Assembly (NCBI RefSeq): GCF_900100625.1
Contig: NZ_FMTY01000001.1
Span: forward strand, 434,001 to 498,000
Direction of reading: 5' to 3'
Length of the DNA stretch: 64,000 nt
Origin: Flavobacterium saliperosum
GTDB lineage: Bacteria > Bacteroidota > Bacteroidia > Flavobacteriales > Flavobacteriaceae
The position numbers and the translations under genes were made by a program. Under the pieces are notes generated by a model. The model was not told the origin of the DNA, made no database searches, and was given only the letters and a program-made list of their open reading frames with translations. Shown piece by piece: positions 1-7,883 of the stretch. Every line of letters starts with the position of its first letter. Position 1 is the stretch's first letter.

Positions 1-225
<225 letters not shown>

Positions 226-227
226 AA

Positions 228-262
228 CAGTCAAAAGTCCAAGGTCTCAAAGCCTTGCGTCC
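228..262 (+). repeat. Heptad-spaced GTC repeat
   Basis: GTC/GCC cores recur at 230, 237, 244, 252 and 259 (7, 7, 8, 7 nt apart) after the pruA stop; ACT cores recur every 7 nt at 324, 331, 338 and 345 on the other side of the terminator. Confidence 0.5.
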
Positions 263-270
263 TAATAAAA

Positions 271-303
271 AAAGTCGAATCCAAATTTGGGTTCGACTTT
301 TTT
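271..303. terminator. Bidirectional terminator between pruA and rsmG
   Basis: A 12-bp inverted repeat (arms 271-282 and 289-300, core AAGTCGAA/TTCGACTT) is flanked by A-run and T-run, so it can end transcription from both convergent genes. Confidence 0.85.
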
Positions 304-333
304 AGTATGACAGGTTTGTTCTGACTTTCGACT

Positions 334-963
334 CTAAACTTTATACTTCAAAGGCAGGTGTACCACTTTCTTGGTTTCGAAAAACTCATCTTCGAAGAAA
401 TCGGATAAATTATACTCGGTAACCTTTGGAAAAGCTGCCAGTTCTTCGGTTAAATCGCCGCCTTTCAGATACAGGATTCCGTTTTTCAGTTCGTGATTGT
501 TCTTCTTTTTGATTTTGTCTTTTACCCACGAGTAGAAATCCGGCATGTTCGTAACCGCACGACTCACAATGAAATCGAAATCTTCTTTCACGTTTTCGGC
601 ACGCATTTGTTCCGCCTTTACATTCTGCAAACCCAAGCCCTGAGCCACTTCATTCACCACACGGATTTTCTTGGCAATTACATCAATCAGATAAAAATCG
701 ACTTCGGGAAATAAAATCGCCAACGGAATTCCGGGAAAACCGCCTCCGGTCCCCACATCCAAAATTTTAGAACCCGGCTGAAACTCGATTATTTTTGCAA
801 TTCCCAACGAATGCAATACGTGCTTGGTGTACAATTCATCAATATCTTTTCGGGAAATCACATTGATTTTTGCATTCCAGTCTTTATACAATTCTTCCAG
901 TTTTCGGAGTTGTTCTACCTGATTATCAGTAAGATTAGGGAAATATTTTACAATATGTTGCAT
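334..963 (-). CDS. rsmG: 16S rRNA (guanine(527)-N7)-methyltransferase RsmG (GidB)
   Basis: A 209-residue protein of the usual RsmG length. The S-adenosylmethionine loop LDVGTGGGFPGIPLA lies at residues 68-82, preceded by the family segment NVISRKD (34-40) and followed by FIVSRAV (131-137). It methylates N7 of G527 in 16S rRNA, near the streptomycin site, in the cytoplasm. It is a monocistronic gene convergent with pruA and divergent from the desaturase; its last codons run into a heptad-spaced ACT repeat (see findings). Start ATG gives the expected N-terminus MQHIVKYFPNLT. Confidence 0.95.
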   Translation of the reverse strand: MQHIVKYFPNLTDNQVEQLRKLEELYKDWNAKINVISRKDIDELYTKHVLHSLGIAKIIEFQPGSKILDVGTGGGFPGIPLAILFPEVDFYLIDVIAKKIRVVNEVAQGLGLQNVKAEQMRAENVKEDFDFIVSRAVTNMPDFYSWVKDKIKKKNNHELKNGILYLKGGDLTEELAAFPKVTEYNLSDFFEDEFFETKKVVHLPLKYKV

Positions 964-1044
964 TATTCAAAATTTTCAACAAAAGTACGTAATTTACTGT
1001 TGAAAATTTTGACTTATTTAACGGTTTCCATTTCCTTTAATACT

Positions 1045-1052
1045 TACCTTTG
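1045..1052 (+). promoter_or_regulatory. Putative -7 box of the desaturase gene
   Basis: TACCTTTG matches the Bacteroidota -7 consensus TAnnTTTG and lies 22 nt before the ATG at 1075. No good -33 TTG is seen at the usual spacing. Its position makes 1075, rather than the in-frame ATG at 1063, the likelier start. Confidence 0.5.
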
Positions 1053-1074
1053 GAACGAATTAATGCATTTGATT

Positions 1075-2169
1075 ATGAATACACAAGCTCCTATATTCTC
1101 AAAAACTGATAATATGAAATTTTTCCGAACGCTGAACAAACGCGTGAACGATTATTTCAAGGAAAACAACCTGCAAAAAACCGGAAACTGGAAATTACAC
1201 CTGAAAACAGTTGTCATGTTTTCACTCTTCCTTACCCCGTACTTTTTAATACTTGCCTTAGACTTACCGCTTTGGGCTTACTTGCTTTTAACTGTGGTTA
1301 TCGGGATTGGAATGGCCGGCGTTGGGATGAACGTTATGCACGATGGCAATCACGGATCGTATTCCACAAAGCCTTGGCTAAATAAAATCATGGGCGGAAG
1401 TATCTACATTTTAGCCGGAAACGTCTACAATTGGCAGGTACAACACAATGTGTTACACCATACTTACACCAACATTCCGGGACACGATGAAGATTTGGAT
1501 GCCGGACGAATCATCCGTTTTACGCACAGTGCAAAATGGCACCGATTCCACAGATTCCAACATTTATATTCGGTTTTCCTATACGGTTTATTAACGTTCA
1601 ACTGGGCGTTAACCACCGATTTCAAACAAATGAAAGCCTATCTGAAAAGAAAACTATCTTACGGCGAACCTAAAAATCCAAAAATTCTTTGGACGACTTT
1701 AGTGATCACAAAAGTGATTTATTTCTCAATCTGGTTAGTGATTCCGATGATTATCGGTATTACCTGGTGGAAAGTGCTTTTAGGTTTCTTCGTAATGCAT
1801 TATACAGCAGGGTTGATTTTAAGTGTAGTATTCCAATTGGCGCATGTGGTGGAAGAAACAACAAACCCTACTCCGAATGAAGCCGGTGAAATCGAAAACA
1901 CCTGGGCCATTCACCAATTGTTCACCACCACCAATTTCGCTCCGAAAAACTGGATTGTAAACTGGTACACCGGCGGACTGAACCATCAGATTGAACACCA
2001 CATTTTCCCGAATATCAGTCATATTCACTACGGAAAAATTGCCGAAATCGTAAAAGAAACGGCAAAAGAATGCAACTTGCCTTACTACGAATACAAAACC
2101 ATGACCAGCGCGGTTATTGCCCATTTCAAACACCTGAAAGAATTAGGACAAAAACCCCAAATGGCATAA
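1075..2169 (+). CDS. Membrane fatty-acid desaturase (acyl-CoA/linoleoyl-CoA desaturase type)
   Basis: Integral-membrane di-iron desaturase of 364 residues. The three histidine boxes are visible: HDGNH (89-93), HNVLHH (124-129) and QIEHH (305-309), the last with Gln at its first position as in front-end (delta-5/delta-6) desaturases, but with no fused cytochrome b5 domain. Hydrophobic spans near residues 45-85 and 205-255 fit two pairs of membrane helices. It would insert double bonds into acyl chains, controlling membrane fluidity. The frame stays open back to 811 inside the divergent rsmG; the start at 1075 was chosen because a -7 box lies just upstream. Regiospecificity cannot be read from sequence. 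Confidence 0.88.
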   Translation: MNTQAPIFSKTDNMKFFRTLNKRVNDYFKENNLQKTGNWKLHLKTVVMFSLFLTPYFLILALDLPLWAYLLLTVVIGIGMAGVGMNVMHDGNHGSYSTKPWLNKIMGGSIYILAGNVYNWQVQHNVLHHTYTNIPGHDEDLDAGRIIRFTHSAKWHRFHRFQHLYSVFLYGLLTFNWALTTDFKQMKAYLKRKLSYGEPKNPKILWTTLVITKVIYFSIWLVIPMIIGITWWKVLLGFFVMHYTAGLILSVVFQLAHVVEETTNPTPNEAGEIENTWAIHQLFTTTNFAPKNWIVNWYTGGLNHQIEHHIFPNISHIHYGKIAEIVKETAKECNLPYYEYKTMTSAVIAHFKHLKELGQKPQMA

Positions 2170-2207
2170 TTTCGCAAAAAAGAGAATAACTACATAACAC
2201 AACATAT

Positions 2208-3410
2208 ATGAACCCGCTTTCGGATAGAATTAACAATTTATCTACGTCACAAACGTTAGCCATGGCTGCCTTAGCCAGAGAATTAAAAGCCCAAGGAAAA
2301 GACATTATCAGTTTAAGTTTAGGGGAACCGGATTTCAACACCCCGGATTTCGTTAAAGAAGCTGCCAAAAAAGCCATCGATGAAAATTACAGCACCTATA
2401 CTCCGGTAGAAGGCTATCTGGAATTGAAAGAGGCCATCTGTCGCAAATTCAAAAGAGACAACAACTTAGAATACAAACCTTCGCAAATTGTGGTTTCCAC
2501 AGGTGCGAAACAATCGCTATACAACATTGCCCAGGTAATGTTAAACGAAGGGGACGAAGTGATTCTTCCTGCTCCTTACTGGGTTAGTTATTTCGAAATC
2601 ATCAAACTTTCAGGAGGAACTCCGGTAGAAGTACCTACTTCCGTGGAAACCGATTTCAAAATCACACCGGAACAATTGGAAGCCGCCATCACACCAAAAA
2701 CAAAAATGATGTGGTTCAGTTCGCCTTGTAACCCAAGCGGCTCGGTATACAACCGTGAGGAGCTGACTGCCTTGGCAAAAGTATTGGAGAAATACCCGAA
2801 CATTTACGTGGTTTCCGACGAAATCTACGAACACATCAATTTCTCAGGTACTTTCTGCAGTATCGGATCGATTCCGGGCATGTTGGAAAGAACCATCACC
2901 GTGAACGGAGTAGCCAAAGCCTTCGCCATGACAGGATGGAGAATCGGTTATATCGGTGGTCCGGAATTCATTGCTAAAGCATGTACCAAAATTCAGGGAC
3001 AGGTAACCAGCGGAGCCAATTCCATCGCACAACGTGCTACCATAGCTGCCGTTGACGCCGATCCATCGGTTTTAAAACACATGGTGGATGCGTTCCACAG
3101 TCGTCGTGACTTGGTGGTTGGATTGTTAAAAGAAATCCCCGGAGTAAAAATCAACGTTCCGGAAGGTGCGTTTTATGTATTCCCGGACGTTTCTTCGTTC
3201 TTCGGAAAAACATTAAAAGGAACCGAAATCAAAGACGCAACGGATTTCTCCATGTATCTTTTAGCCGAAGCTAACGTAGCTACAGTAACCGGAGACGCTT
3301 TCGGGAACCCGAACTGCATCCGTTTCTCCTACGCCACCAGCGAAGATTTACTGAAAGAAGCCTTACGCCGCATCAAGGAAGCGGTAACCACTACCGAAGT
3401 ACTGGCATAA
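2208..3410 (+). CDS. Class I/II pyridoxal-phosphate aminotransferase (aspartate aminotransferase type)
   Basis: A 400-residue fold-type I PLP enzyme. The Schiff-base lysine is K237 in VAKAFAMTGWRIGY; other family residues are N-P-S-G at 175-178, the PLP-pyridine Asp in SDEIYE (D204) and a substrate-carboxylate Arg in CIRFSYA near the C-terminus. The most likely reaction is reversible amino transfer between aspartate (or another amino acid) and 2-oxoglutarate. It starts 38 nt after the desaturase on the same strand and ends at a strong terminator. The N-terminus MNPLSDRINNLSTSQTLAM is typical. Subfamily specificity is inferred, hence no gene symbol. Confidence 0.88.
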   Translation: MNPLSDRINNLSTSQTLAMAALARELKAQGKDIISLSLGEPDFNTPDFVKEAAKKAIDENYSTYTPVEGYLELKEAICRKFKRDNNLEYKPSQIVVSTGAKQSLYNIAQVMLNEGDEVILPAPYWVSYFEIIKLSGGTPVEVPTSVETDFKITPEQLEAAITPKTKMMWFSSPCNPSGSVYNREELTALAKVLEKYPNIYVVSDEIYEHINFSGTFCSIGSIPGMLERTITVNGVAKAFAMTGWRIGYIGGPEFIAKACTKIQGQVTSGANSIAQRATIAAVDADPSVLKHMVDAFHSRRDLVVGLLKEIPGVKINVPEGAFYVFPDVSSFFGKTLKGTEIKDATDFSMYLLAEANVATVTGDAFGNPNCIRFSYATSEDLLKEALRRIKEAVTTTEVLA

Positions 3411-3416
3411 AAAAAC

Positions 3417-3448
3417 AAAAGCCTCAGGATTTTCTTGAGGCTTTTTTT
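3417..3448 (+). terminator. Rho-independent terminator after the aminotransferase
   Basis: Arms GCCTCA (3421-3426) and TGAGGC (3436-3441), extended by A/T pairs, followed by a run of seven T. Confidence 0.85.
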
Positions 3449-3490
3449 ATTCACTAAGGTTGGCAAAGGATGGCATGCCCACAAGGGTCA

Positions 3491-3560
3491 GGCTATCCGC
3501 TGTATCTGCCGTTGCGAGTTTGCAAAGCAACCTCACAAAGTCAGGATGCCGCTCCTATCC
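3491..3560 (-). repeat. Interspersed repeat, copy 1 (inverted orientation)
   Basis: Read on the minus strand, GATAGGAGCGGCATCCT is followed after about 35 nt by AGATACAGCGGATAGC. Both halves match copy 2 at 8596-8650 (15 of 16 and 12 of 14 positions). The middle contains a GTTGC/GCAAC hairpin. It fills the space between two convergent genes and encodes nothing convincing. I recall similar AGCGGCATCC...GCGGATAGC units in many Flavobacterium intergenic regions, which a genome search would confirm. Confidence 0.6.
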
Positions 3561-3584
3561 TTCATGCGAAATCGGTTTTCATAA

Positions 3585-4562
3585 CTACTTCGGACTTGAA
3601 ATCGTGTACCCAATCCCGATATTGTACATCGGATATTTCTTATCCTTTTTATACACCATCGGACGTTCTATCCGCGACCAGTTTCCCGATGCACCAAACA
3701 CGTGTCGGAACAAAGTCAGCTGATTTTTAGAATCCGCCACCAAAGGATAATTCGGCAAAATAATCTTGATGAATTTCTTCTTTTCCCCATTCACTTCCCG
3801 AATTCCAAAAGGCAATTCCGGAACATAATCTCCTTTTTCGTCGGTTTTCCCTATCACGGTCATCACCACAAAAAAACCGTTTTCAGGCACCGCTATGGTT
3901 TCGTCAAATTTCACCTCCACTTTCCCTTCCACCTTTGCGGACTGGATGACAAAAACCTTATCATAATCGTATACTTTTTTCCCCGGCTGATTACCAACAT
4001 TACTCATGAATTCGATCTTCATCATCGTCCCGTAAGGATGATCTTCAAAAGACTGATTTGCCATTCCCTGATACAAATCTTTTACAATTACAGGAATGAC
4101 AACCGACTTCAGCACACTGTTCTTTCTGTCATTCGGAATATAAAAGGCAAACTGTTGCCCTAACGACGACCAGTACATTTCGTTGCTGTTATCATGCATC
4201 GTTGGCTTTACCACATACTCTTTGCGTTTCCTGGCATCATTTCCGGAAACCGTCATTTTTAATTCCCCGAGAATTTCAGTTGAAGCCGTAAGGAAAACAT
4301 CCGTATTTCCGTGCAACTCATCCAATGAAACAATCTTATCGAAATAGCCTATGTGCGTAATTTTTATCTGATTAGGGACTTCCTTATCCAAAATCACTTT
4401 TCCGTTTTCATCCGAAAAAATGCCATAACCGTTCAAAAAATTAACATTCGTATAAGGCAACTTCTCTTTTGTAATCGAATCTTTTACAACGAAATACCTT
4501 TCCTGAGCGTACAATTGCACCGACAAACAAAAGAGAATGAAAAGAAATTTTTTTTTAAACAT
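3585..4562 (-). CDS. Secreted protein with carboxypeptidase-regulatory-like domain, function unknown
   Basis: A 325-residue exported protein. The start at 4562 was chosen because it opens directly into a signal peptide (MFKKKFLFILFCLSVQLYAQ); the frame continues upstream but without signal character. Residues about 22-90 (SITKEKLPYTNVNFLNGYGIFSDENGKV) have the CarboxypepD_reg-like beta-sandwich pattern common in Bacteroidota envelope proteins. The remainder is beta-rich and unrecognised, with no visible catalytic motif and no TonB-dependent receptor domain. It is monocistronic, convergent with the aminotransferase and divergent from purT. Confidence 0.6.
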   Translation of the reverse strand: MFKKKFLFILFCLSVQLYAQERYFVVKDSITKEKLPYTNVNFLNGYGIFSDENGKVILDKEVPNQIKITHIGYFDKIVSLDELHGNTDVFLTASTEILGELKMTVSGNDARKRKEYVVKPTMHDNSNEMYWSSLGQQFAFYIPNDRKNSVLKSVVIPVIVKDLYQGMANQSFEDHPYGTMMKIEFMSNVGNQPGKKVYDYDKVFVIQSAKVEGKVEVKFDETIAVPENGFFVVMTVIGKTDEKGDYVPELPFGIREVNGEKKKFIKIILPNYPLVADSKNQLTLFRHVFGASGNWSRIERPMVYKKDKKYPMYNIGIGYTISSPK

Positions 4563-4656
4563 GGCATCAACTATTGGGATTACGGTTTTCGGTTGGTATT
4601 GAACAACTAATACAATAACTCCAAAAGCGGGAAAATCGTATCCCTGAAAACATTTC

Positions 4657-4687
4657 TTGTCAAAACCTTCAAAACTATTTACCTTTA
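4657..4687 (+). promoter_or_regulatory. Putative promoter of the purT operon
   Basis: TTG at 4657-4659 and TACCTTTA at 4680-4687 (one mismatch to TAnnTTTG), spaced 20 nt, 24 nt before the purT ATG. The region coincides with an 8-nt-period CT repeat. Confidence 0.45.
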
Positions 4688-4711
4688 AACCTTTAAAACA
4701 ACACAACCACA

Positions 4712-5878
4712 ATGCAAAAGAAAATACTATTATTAGGTTCGGGTGAATTGGGAAAAGAATTCGTCATCGCAGCGCAGCGCATCGGTCAGAAAGTGATTGC
4801 CGTCGACAGTTATGAAAATGCGCCGGCCATGCAGGTAGCCCACGGATTTGAAGTCATCAATATGTTAGACGGCGCCGAACTGGACCGTATCGTAGCCAAA
4901 CACAACCCCGATTTCATCGTTCCCGAAATCGAAGCCATCCGTACCGAGCGTTTTTATGAGTACGAAAAACAAGGAATCACAGTCGTTCCTTCCGCGAAAG
5001 CAGCTAATTTTACCATGAACCGAAAAGCCATCCGTGATTTGGCAGCCAAAGAATTGGGATTACGCACGGCCAATTACCGCTACGCGACGACCAAAGACGA
5101 ATTGGAAAAAGCAGTCACTGAAGTCGGCATGCCTTGCGTGGTAAAACCATTGATGAGTTCGTCCGGCAAAGGGCAATCGACCATCAAAACGCAAGACGAT
5201 ATCGAAAAAGCCTGGAAGTATGCCGTAGAAGGTTCTCGAGGCGACATTATTGAAGTCATCGTGGAAGCGTTCGTGAACTTTAACTCAGAAATTACGTTGC
5301 TGACCGTTACCCAAAACAATCACCCCACTTTATTTTGCGCACCCATCGGACACCGACAAGAACGCGGCGATTATCAGGAAAGCTGGCAACCGGCACGGGT
5401 TTCGCAAAAGGATATTGAAGAAGCGCAGGATATGGCCCGAAAAGTAACCGAATCCTTAGGTGGTGCCGGATTGTTTGGTGTGGAATTTTTCTTAACCGAT
5501 GAAGGTGTTTATTTCTCGGAACTCTCTCCTCGCCCACACGACACCGGTATGGTAACCTTAGCGGGAACGCAAAACTTCAACGAATTCGAATTGCATCTGC
5601 GTGCGATTTTAAGCCTACCGATTGCGGAAATCACCTTGGAAAAAGTGGGTGCGAGTGCCGTACTGTTAGCATCGGAAAATTCGAAAAACCCAACGTATAA
5701 CGGAATCGAAAAAGTGGCCGGATTGGTAAAAACCGATTTCAGAATCTTCGGAAAACCAACCTCCAGACCGTACCGAAGAATGGGTGTGATACTATCAAAT
5801 GATACTATAGAAACTCCGGTGGAAGAAGTTGTCGAACGTGCCAAAAAAACGGCTACCTTAGTAACAATAAAATCCTAA
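4712..5878 (+). CDS. purT: Formate-dependent phosphoribosylglycinamide formyltransferase (GAR transformylase 2)
   Basis: A 388-residue ATP-grasp enzyme of normal length. The N-terminus [13 protein letters not shown] and the segment [16 protein letters not shown] (ATP-grasp loop, residues about 143-158) are diagnostic for PurT, as is [28 protein letters not shown] near residue 250. It makes formyl-GAR from GAR, formate and ATP in purine synthesis, replacing the folate-dependent PurN step. It heads a compact operon: DUF6370 starts 3 nt after its stop, and the Crp/Fnr gene starts 3 nt after that. Confidence 0.95.
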   Translation: MQKKILLLGSGELGKEFVIAAQRIGQKVIAVDSYENAPAMQVAHGFEVINMLDGAELDRIVAKHNPDFIVPEIEAIRTERFYEYEKQGITVVPSAKAANFTMNRKAIRDLAAKELGLRTANYRYATTKDELEKAVTEVGMPCVVKPLMSSSGKGQSTIKTQDDIEKAWKYAVEGSRGDIIEVIVEAFVNFNSEITLLTVTQNNHPTLFCAPIGHRQERGDYQESWQPARVSQKDIEEAQDMARKVTESLGGAGLFGVEFFLTDEGVYFSELSPRPHDTGMVTLAGTQNFNEFELHLRAILSLPIAEITLEKVGASAVLLASENSKNPTYNGIEKVAGLVKTDFRIFGKPTSRPYRRMGVILSNDTIETPVEEVVERAKKTATLVTIKS

Positions 5879-5881
5879 ATT

Positions 5882-6232
5882 ATGAAAAAAATATTCGTTT
5901 TCGTAGTCCTTTTAACTTCTTTTGCTGTTAACGCCCAAGAGACCCGAGGCAAAGCCGAACAGAGCGAAGCTGAAAAAGAAAAAACCAAAACCCAAATCGT
6001 GGAAGCTTCCTGTGGCCAATGCCAGTTCGGGATGGACGCCAAAGGATGTGACTTAGCGGTTCGCATTGATGGAAAACCATATTTTGTTGACGGCACTTCC
6101 ATCGACCAACACGGTGATGCACACGCTCATGATGGCTTTTGCAACACCATCCGTAAAGCAGAAGTTTCCGGAGAAATTGTAGACAACCGTTTTAAAGCGA
6201 CTTCATTCACATTAATCGAAGTTAAAAAATAA
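5882..6232 (+). CDS. Exported Cys/His-rich small protein (DUF6370-like)
   Basis: A 116-residue protein with signal peptide MKKIFVFVVLLTSFAVNAQ and a mature part rich in possible metal ligands: C44, C47 (CGQC), C56, H78, H81, H83 and C87, followed by a short beta-rich tail. The pattern EASCGQCQFGM...GCDLAVRIDGKPYFVDGT resembles the uncharacterised DUF6370 family as I remember it. A periplasmic metal- or thiol-linked role is inference only. It sits between purT and the Crp/Fnr regulator with 3-nt gaps on both sides, so the three are co-transcribed. Confidence 0.7.
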   Translation: MKKIFVFVVLLTSFAVNAQETRGKAEQSEAEKEKTKTQIVEASCGQCQFGMDAKGCDLAVRIDGKPYFVDGTSIDQHGDAHAHDGFCNTIRKAEVSGEIVDNRFKATSFTLIEVKK

Positions 6233-6235
6233 ATC

Positions 6236-6811
6236 GTGAATTTACTTCTCGAAAATATCGCCAAACACGTTTCCCTCACTACGGAAGAACAGGAACGTGT
6301 TTTGACCTTTACCGAAACACGACACTATAAAGCAAAAACCCTTCTGTTAAAGGAAGGCGAAATTTGCACCCATTCCTATTTTGTAACCAAAGGGATTTTA
6401 CGCAGTTACAACATCGACGAAAATGGTGTAGAACATGTAGTGAGTTTTGCCTGTCCCGGCTGGTGGATTGCCGACATGTACAGTTTTTTATCCCAACGTC
6501 CCGGGCAATTGTACATTGAAGTCAATGAAGAAGCGGAAGTTATATTGCTCTCTAAAGAAAACAGGGATATCTTATTTACCGAAGTCCCTAAGATGGAACG
6601 CTTTTTCCGGATTCTGATTGAAAATTCATTGGTAGCCAACCAACAGCGACTGATTGACAACCTCAGCTTCACTGCCGAAGCCCGTTACGACAAATTCACC
6701 AAAAAATACGCCGAACTGGTGCATTGCCTTCCTCAAAAACAAATCGCCTCCTACATTGGCGTTACTCCCGAGTTTTTCAGTAAAATGAAGGCACGGCTTC
6801 TTAAGAAATAG
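6236..6811 (+). CDS. Crp/Fnr family transcriptional regulator
   Basis: A 191-residue regulator beginning with GTG 3 nt after the DUF6370 stop; the next in-frame ATG is far inside the sensor fold. Residues about 5-120 form the cyclic-nucleotide-binding-like beta-roll (KAKTLLLKEGEICTHSYFVTKGILRSY). The C-terminus ends in a short helix-turn-helix (QKQIASYIGVTPEFFSKMKARLLKK), typical of the flavobacterial Crp/Fnr subgroup. No Fnr-type N-terminal cysteine cluster is present, so an Fe-S sensor is unlikely; the ligand is unknown. The two promoters immediately downstream share a palindrome suited to a dimeric regulator, which makes them candidate targets. Confidence 0.88.
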   Translation: MNLLLENIAKHVSLTTEEQERVLTFTETRHYKAKTLLLKEGEICTHSYFVTKGILRSYNIDENGVEHVVSFACPGWWIADMYSFLSQRPGQLYIEVNEEAEVILLSKENRDILFTEVPKMERFFRILIENSLVANQQRLIDNLSFTAEARYDKFTKKYAELVHCLPQKQIASYIGVTPEFFSKMKARLLKK

Positions 6812-6826
6812 TCTCTAAGAAACAAC

Positions 6827-6861
6827 CTTAATGCCTTAGCCGCTTAGCACCTCAGCATCTG
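6827..6861 (+). repeat. Degenerate 8-bp tandem repeat (CTTAGCnn-like)
   Basis: CTTA or CTCA/CTG recurs exactly every 8 nt at 6827, 6835, 6843, 6851 and 6859, directly after the Crp/Fnr gene and 12 nt before the palindrome at 6873. Confidence 0.6.
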
Positions 6862-6872
6862 AAAAATAACTT

Positions 6873-6888
6873 CTTAATCTAGGTTAAG
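6873..6888 (+). promoter_or_regulatory. Palindromic operator upstream of the pirin gene
   Basis: CTTAATCTAGGTTAAG, a near-perfect dyad, sits within a 23-bp block (6871-6893) repeated exactly at 7844-7866. It ends 22 nt before the -7 box TAACTTTG (6911-6918), which puts its centre near -43, a position used by class II Crp-type activators. The binding protein is inferred, not shown. Confidence 0.7.
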
Positions 6889-6910
6889 TGTTTCCGCCAT
6901 GACCTCATCG

Positions 6911-6918
6911 TAACTTTG
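6911..6918 (+). promoter_or_regulatory. -7 box of the pirin gene
   Basis: TAACTTTG, a full match to TAnnTTTG, 19 nt upstream of the ATG at 6938. It supports the long translation start that includes the export leader. Confidence 0.7.
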
Positions 6919-6937
6919 TTGTATCAAAATACAAGTT

Positions 6938-7795
6938 ATGAACCGAAAAGATTTTATCCGAAAAACAATTCTGGGCGGTGGTGCAATAATCACCGGAACC
7001 GCTTTAGCCAAACAGGTTTCCGAATCCAAAGAAGAAACCGTTGGATTCAATCACATTCAAAACACCAATTCAAAGATTATGGAAAATGTTATCTTACACA
7101 AAGCCAATACACGAGGCAATGCCAATCACGGTTGGCTGCAAAGTTTTCACACCTTTAGTTTCGCCAATTACTACAATCCCGAGCGTATGAATTTCGGGGT
7201 ACTGCGCGTACTGAATGACGATACGGTGGCAGCCGGAATGGGTTTTGGGACGCATCCGCATCAAAACATGGAAATCATCAGTATTCCGTTGGAAGGCGAT
7301 TTGGAACATCAGGACAGTATGGGCAACAAAACCGTGATTCGCAACGGAGACATTCAGGTGATGAGCGCCGGAACCGGAGTGCAACACAGTGAATACAATA
7401 AAAACCAGGACAAAGAAGTGAAATTCCTTCAGATTTGGGTAATTCCAAACAAACAAAATGTAGCACCTCGTTACGACCAGATTACCTTGAATGAAGCAGA
7501 ACGTCACAACAAACTGCAGCAGATTCTGTCGCCAAATGCAGACGATGCCGGCGTATGGATTCATCAGGACGCTTGGTTTCACTTGGGTAAATTCGACAAG
7601 GATTTTACAACGGAATACACTTTCAAAAAACAAGGCAACGGTTTGTATGTTTTTGTACTGAACGGGGATGTTACTGTAAACGAACAGGCTCTGAACAGAA
7701 GAGACGGATTCGGCATCTGGAACACCGATAAAATAACGATTAAAGCGAATTCGGAAGCAGAATTTTTATTGATGGAAGTTCCGATGGCAATTTAA
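6938..7795 (+). CDS. Pirin family protein with Tat-like N-terminal leader
   Basis: A 285-residue bicupin. The pirin metal site is complete: H106 and H108 (HPHQNMEI), H150 and E152 (GVQHSEYN). The N-terminus MNRKDFIRKTILGGGAIITGTALA looks like a twin-arginine-type signal with an Arg-Lys variant followed by a small-residue hydrophobic stretch. Ordinary cytosolic pirins begin at the equivalent of M48 (nt 7079, MENVILHKANTRGNANHGWL), so about 47 residues have been added. The promoter 19 nt upstream of 6938 argues that the long form is made. Activity (quercetinase-like or regulatory) cannot be assigned. Its promoter shares a palindrome with that of the next gene. Confidence 0.88.
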   Translation: MNRKDFIRKTILGGGAIITGTALAKQVSESKEETVGFNHIQNTNSKIMENVILHKANTRGNANHGWLQSFHTFSFANYYNPERMNFGVLRVLNDDTVAAGMGFGTHPHQNMEIISIPLEGDLEHQDSMGNKTVIRNGDIQVMSAGTGVQHSEYNKNQDKEVKFLQIWVIPNKQNVAPRYDQITLNEAERHNKLQQILSPNADDAGVWIHQDAWFHLGKFDKDFTTEYTFKKQGNGLYVFVLNGDVTVNEQALNRRDGFGIWNTDKITIKANSEAEFLLMEVPMAI

Positions 7796-7798
7796 AAA

Positions 7799-7834
7799 CT
7801 CAGCTACTCAGTCACTTTACAACTTAGCTACTCA
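7799..7834 (+). repeat. Degenerate 8-bp tandem repeat (CTCAGCTA-like)
   Basis: CTCA, CTCA, CTTT, CTTA and CTCA occur exactly every 8 nt at 7799, 7807, 7815, 7823 and 7831, just upstream of the second palindrome, mirroring the array at 6827-6861. Confidence 0.6.
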
Positions 7835-7845
7835 AAAAAACATTT

Positions 7846-7861
7846 CTTAATCTAGGTTAAG
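7846..7861 (+). promoter_or_regulatory. Palindromic operator upstream of the YceI gene
   Basis: Identical 16-bp palindrome CTTAATCTAGGTTAAG as at 6873-6888, again 22 nt before a TAACTTTG -7 box (7884-7891). The spacer sequences differ, so the match is not simply extended duplication. Confidence 0.7.
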
Positions 7862-7883
7862 TGTTTGAGCCTCACAACCGAAG

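Noticed and set aside
811..1074. Extension of the desaturase frame upstream to 811
   Set aside because: It lies on rsmG antisense and lacks desaturase-like sequence; a -7 box at 1045-1052 places the start at 1075.
3460..3730. Two overlapping plus-strand frames of about 87 codons
   Set aside because: They cross the interspersed repeat and the 3' end of the minus-strand gene at 3585; no start signals, no recognisable protein pattern.
6827..7834. Possible CRISPR array in the 8-nt-period repeats
   Set aside because: Units are only 8 nt, degenerate and without spacers; no cas genes in the window.
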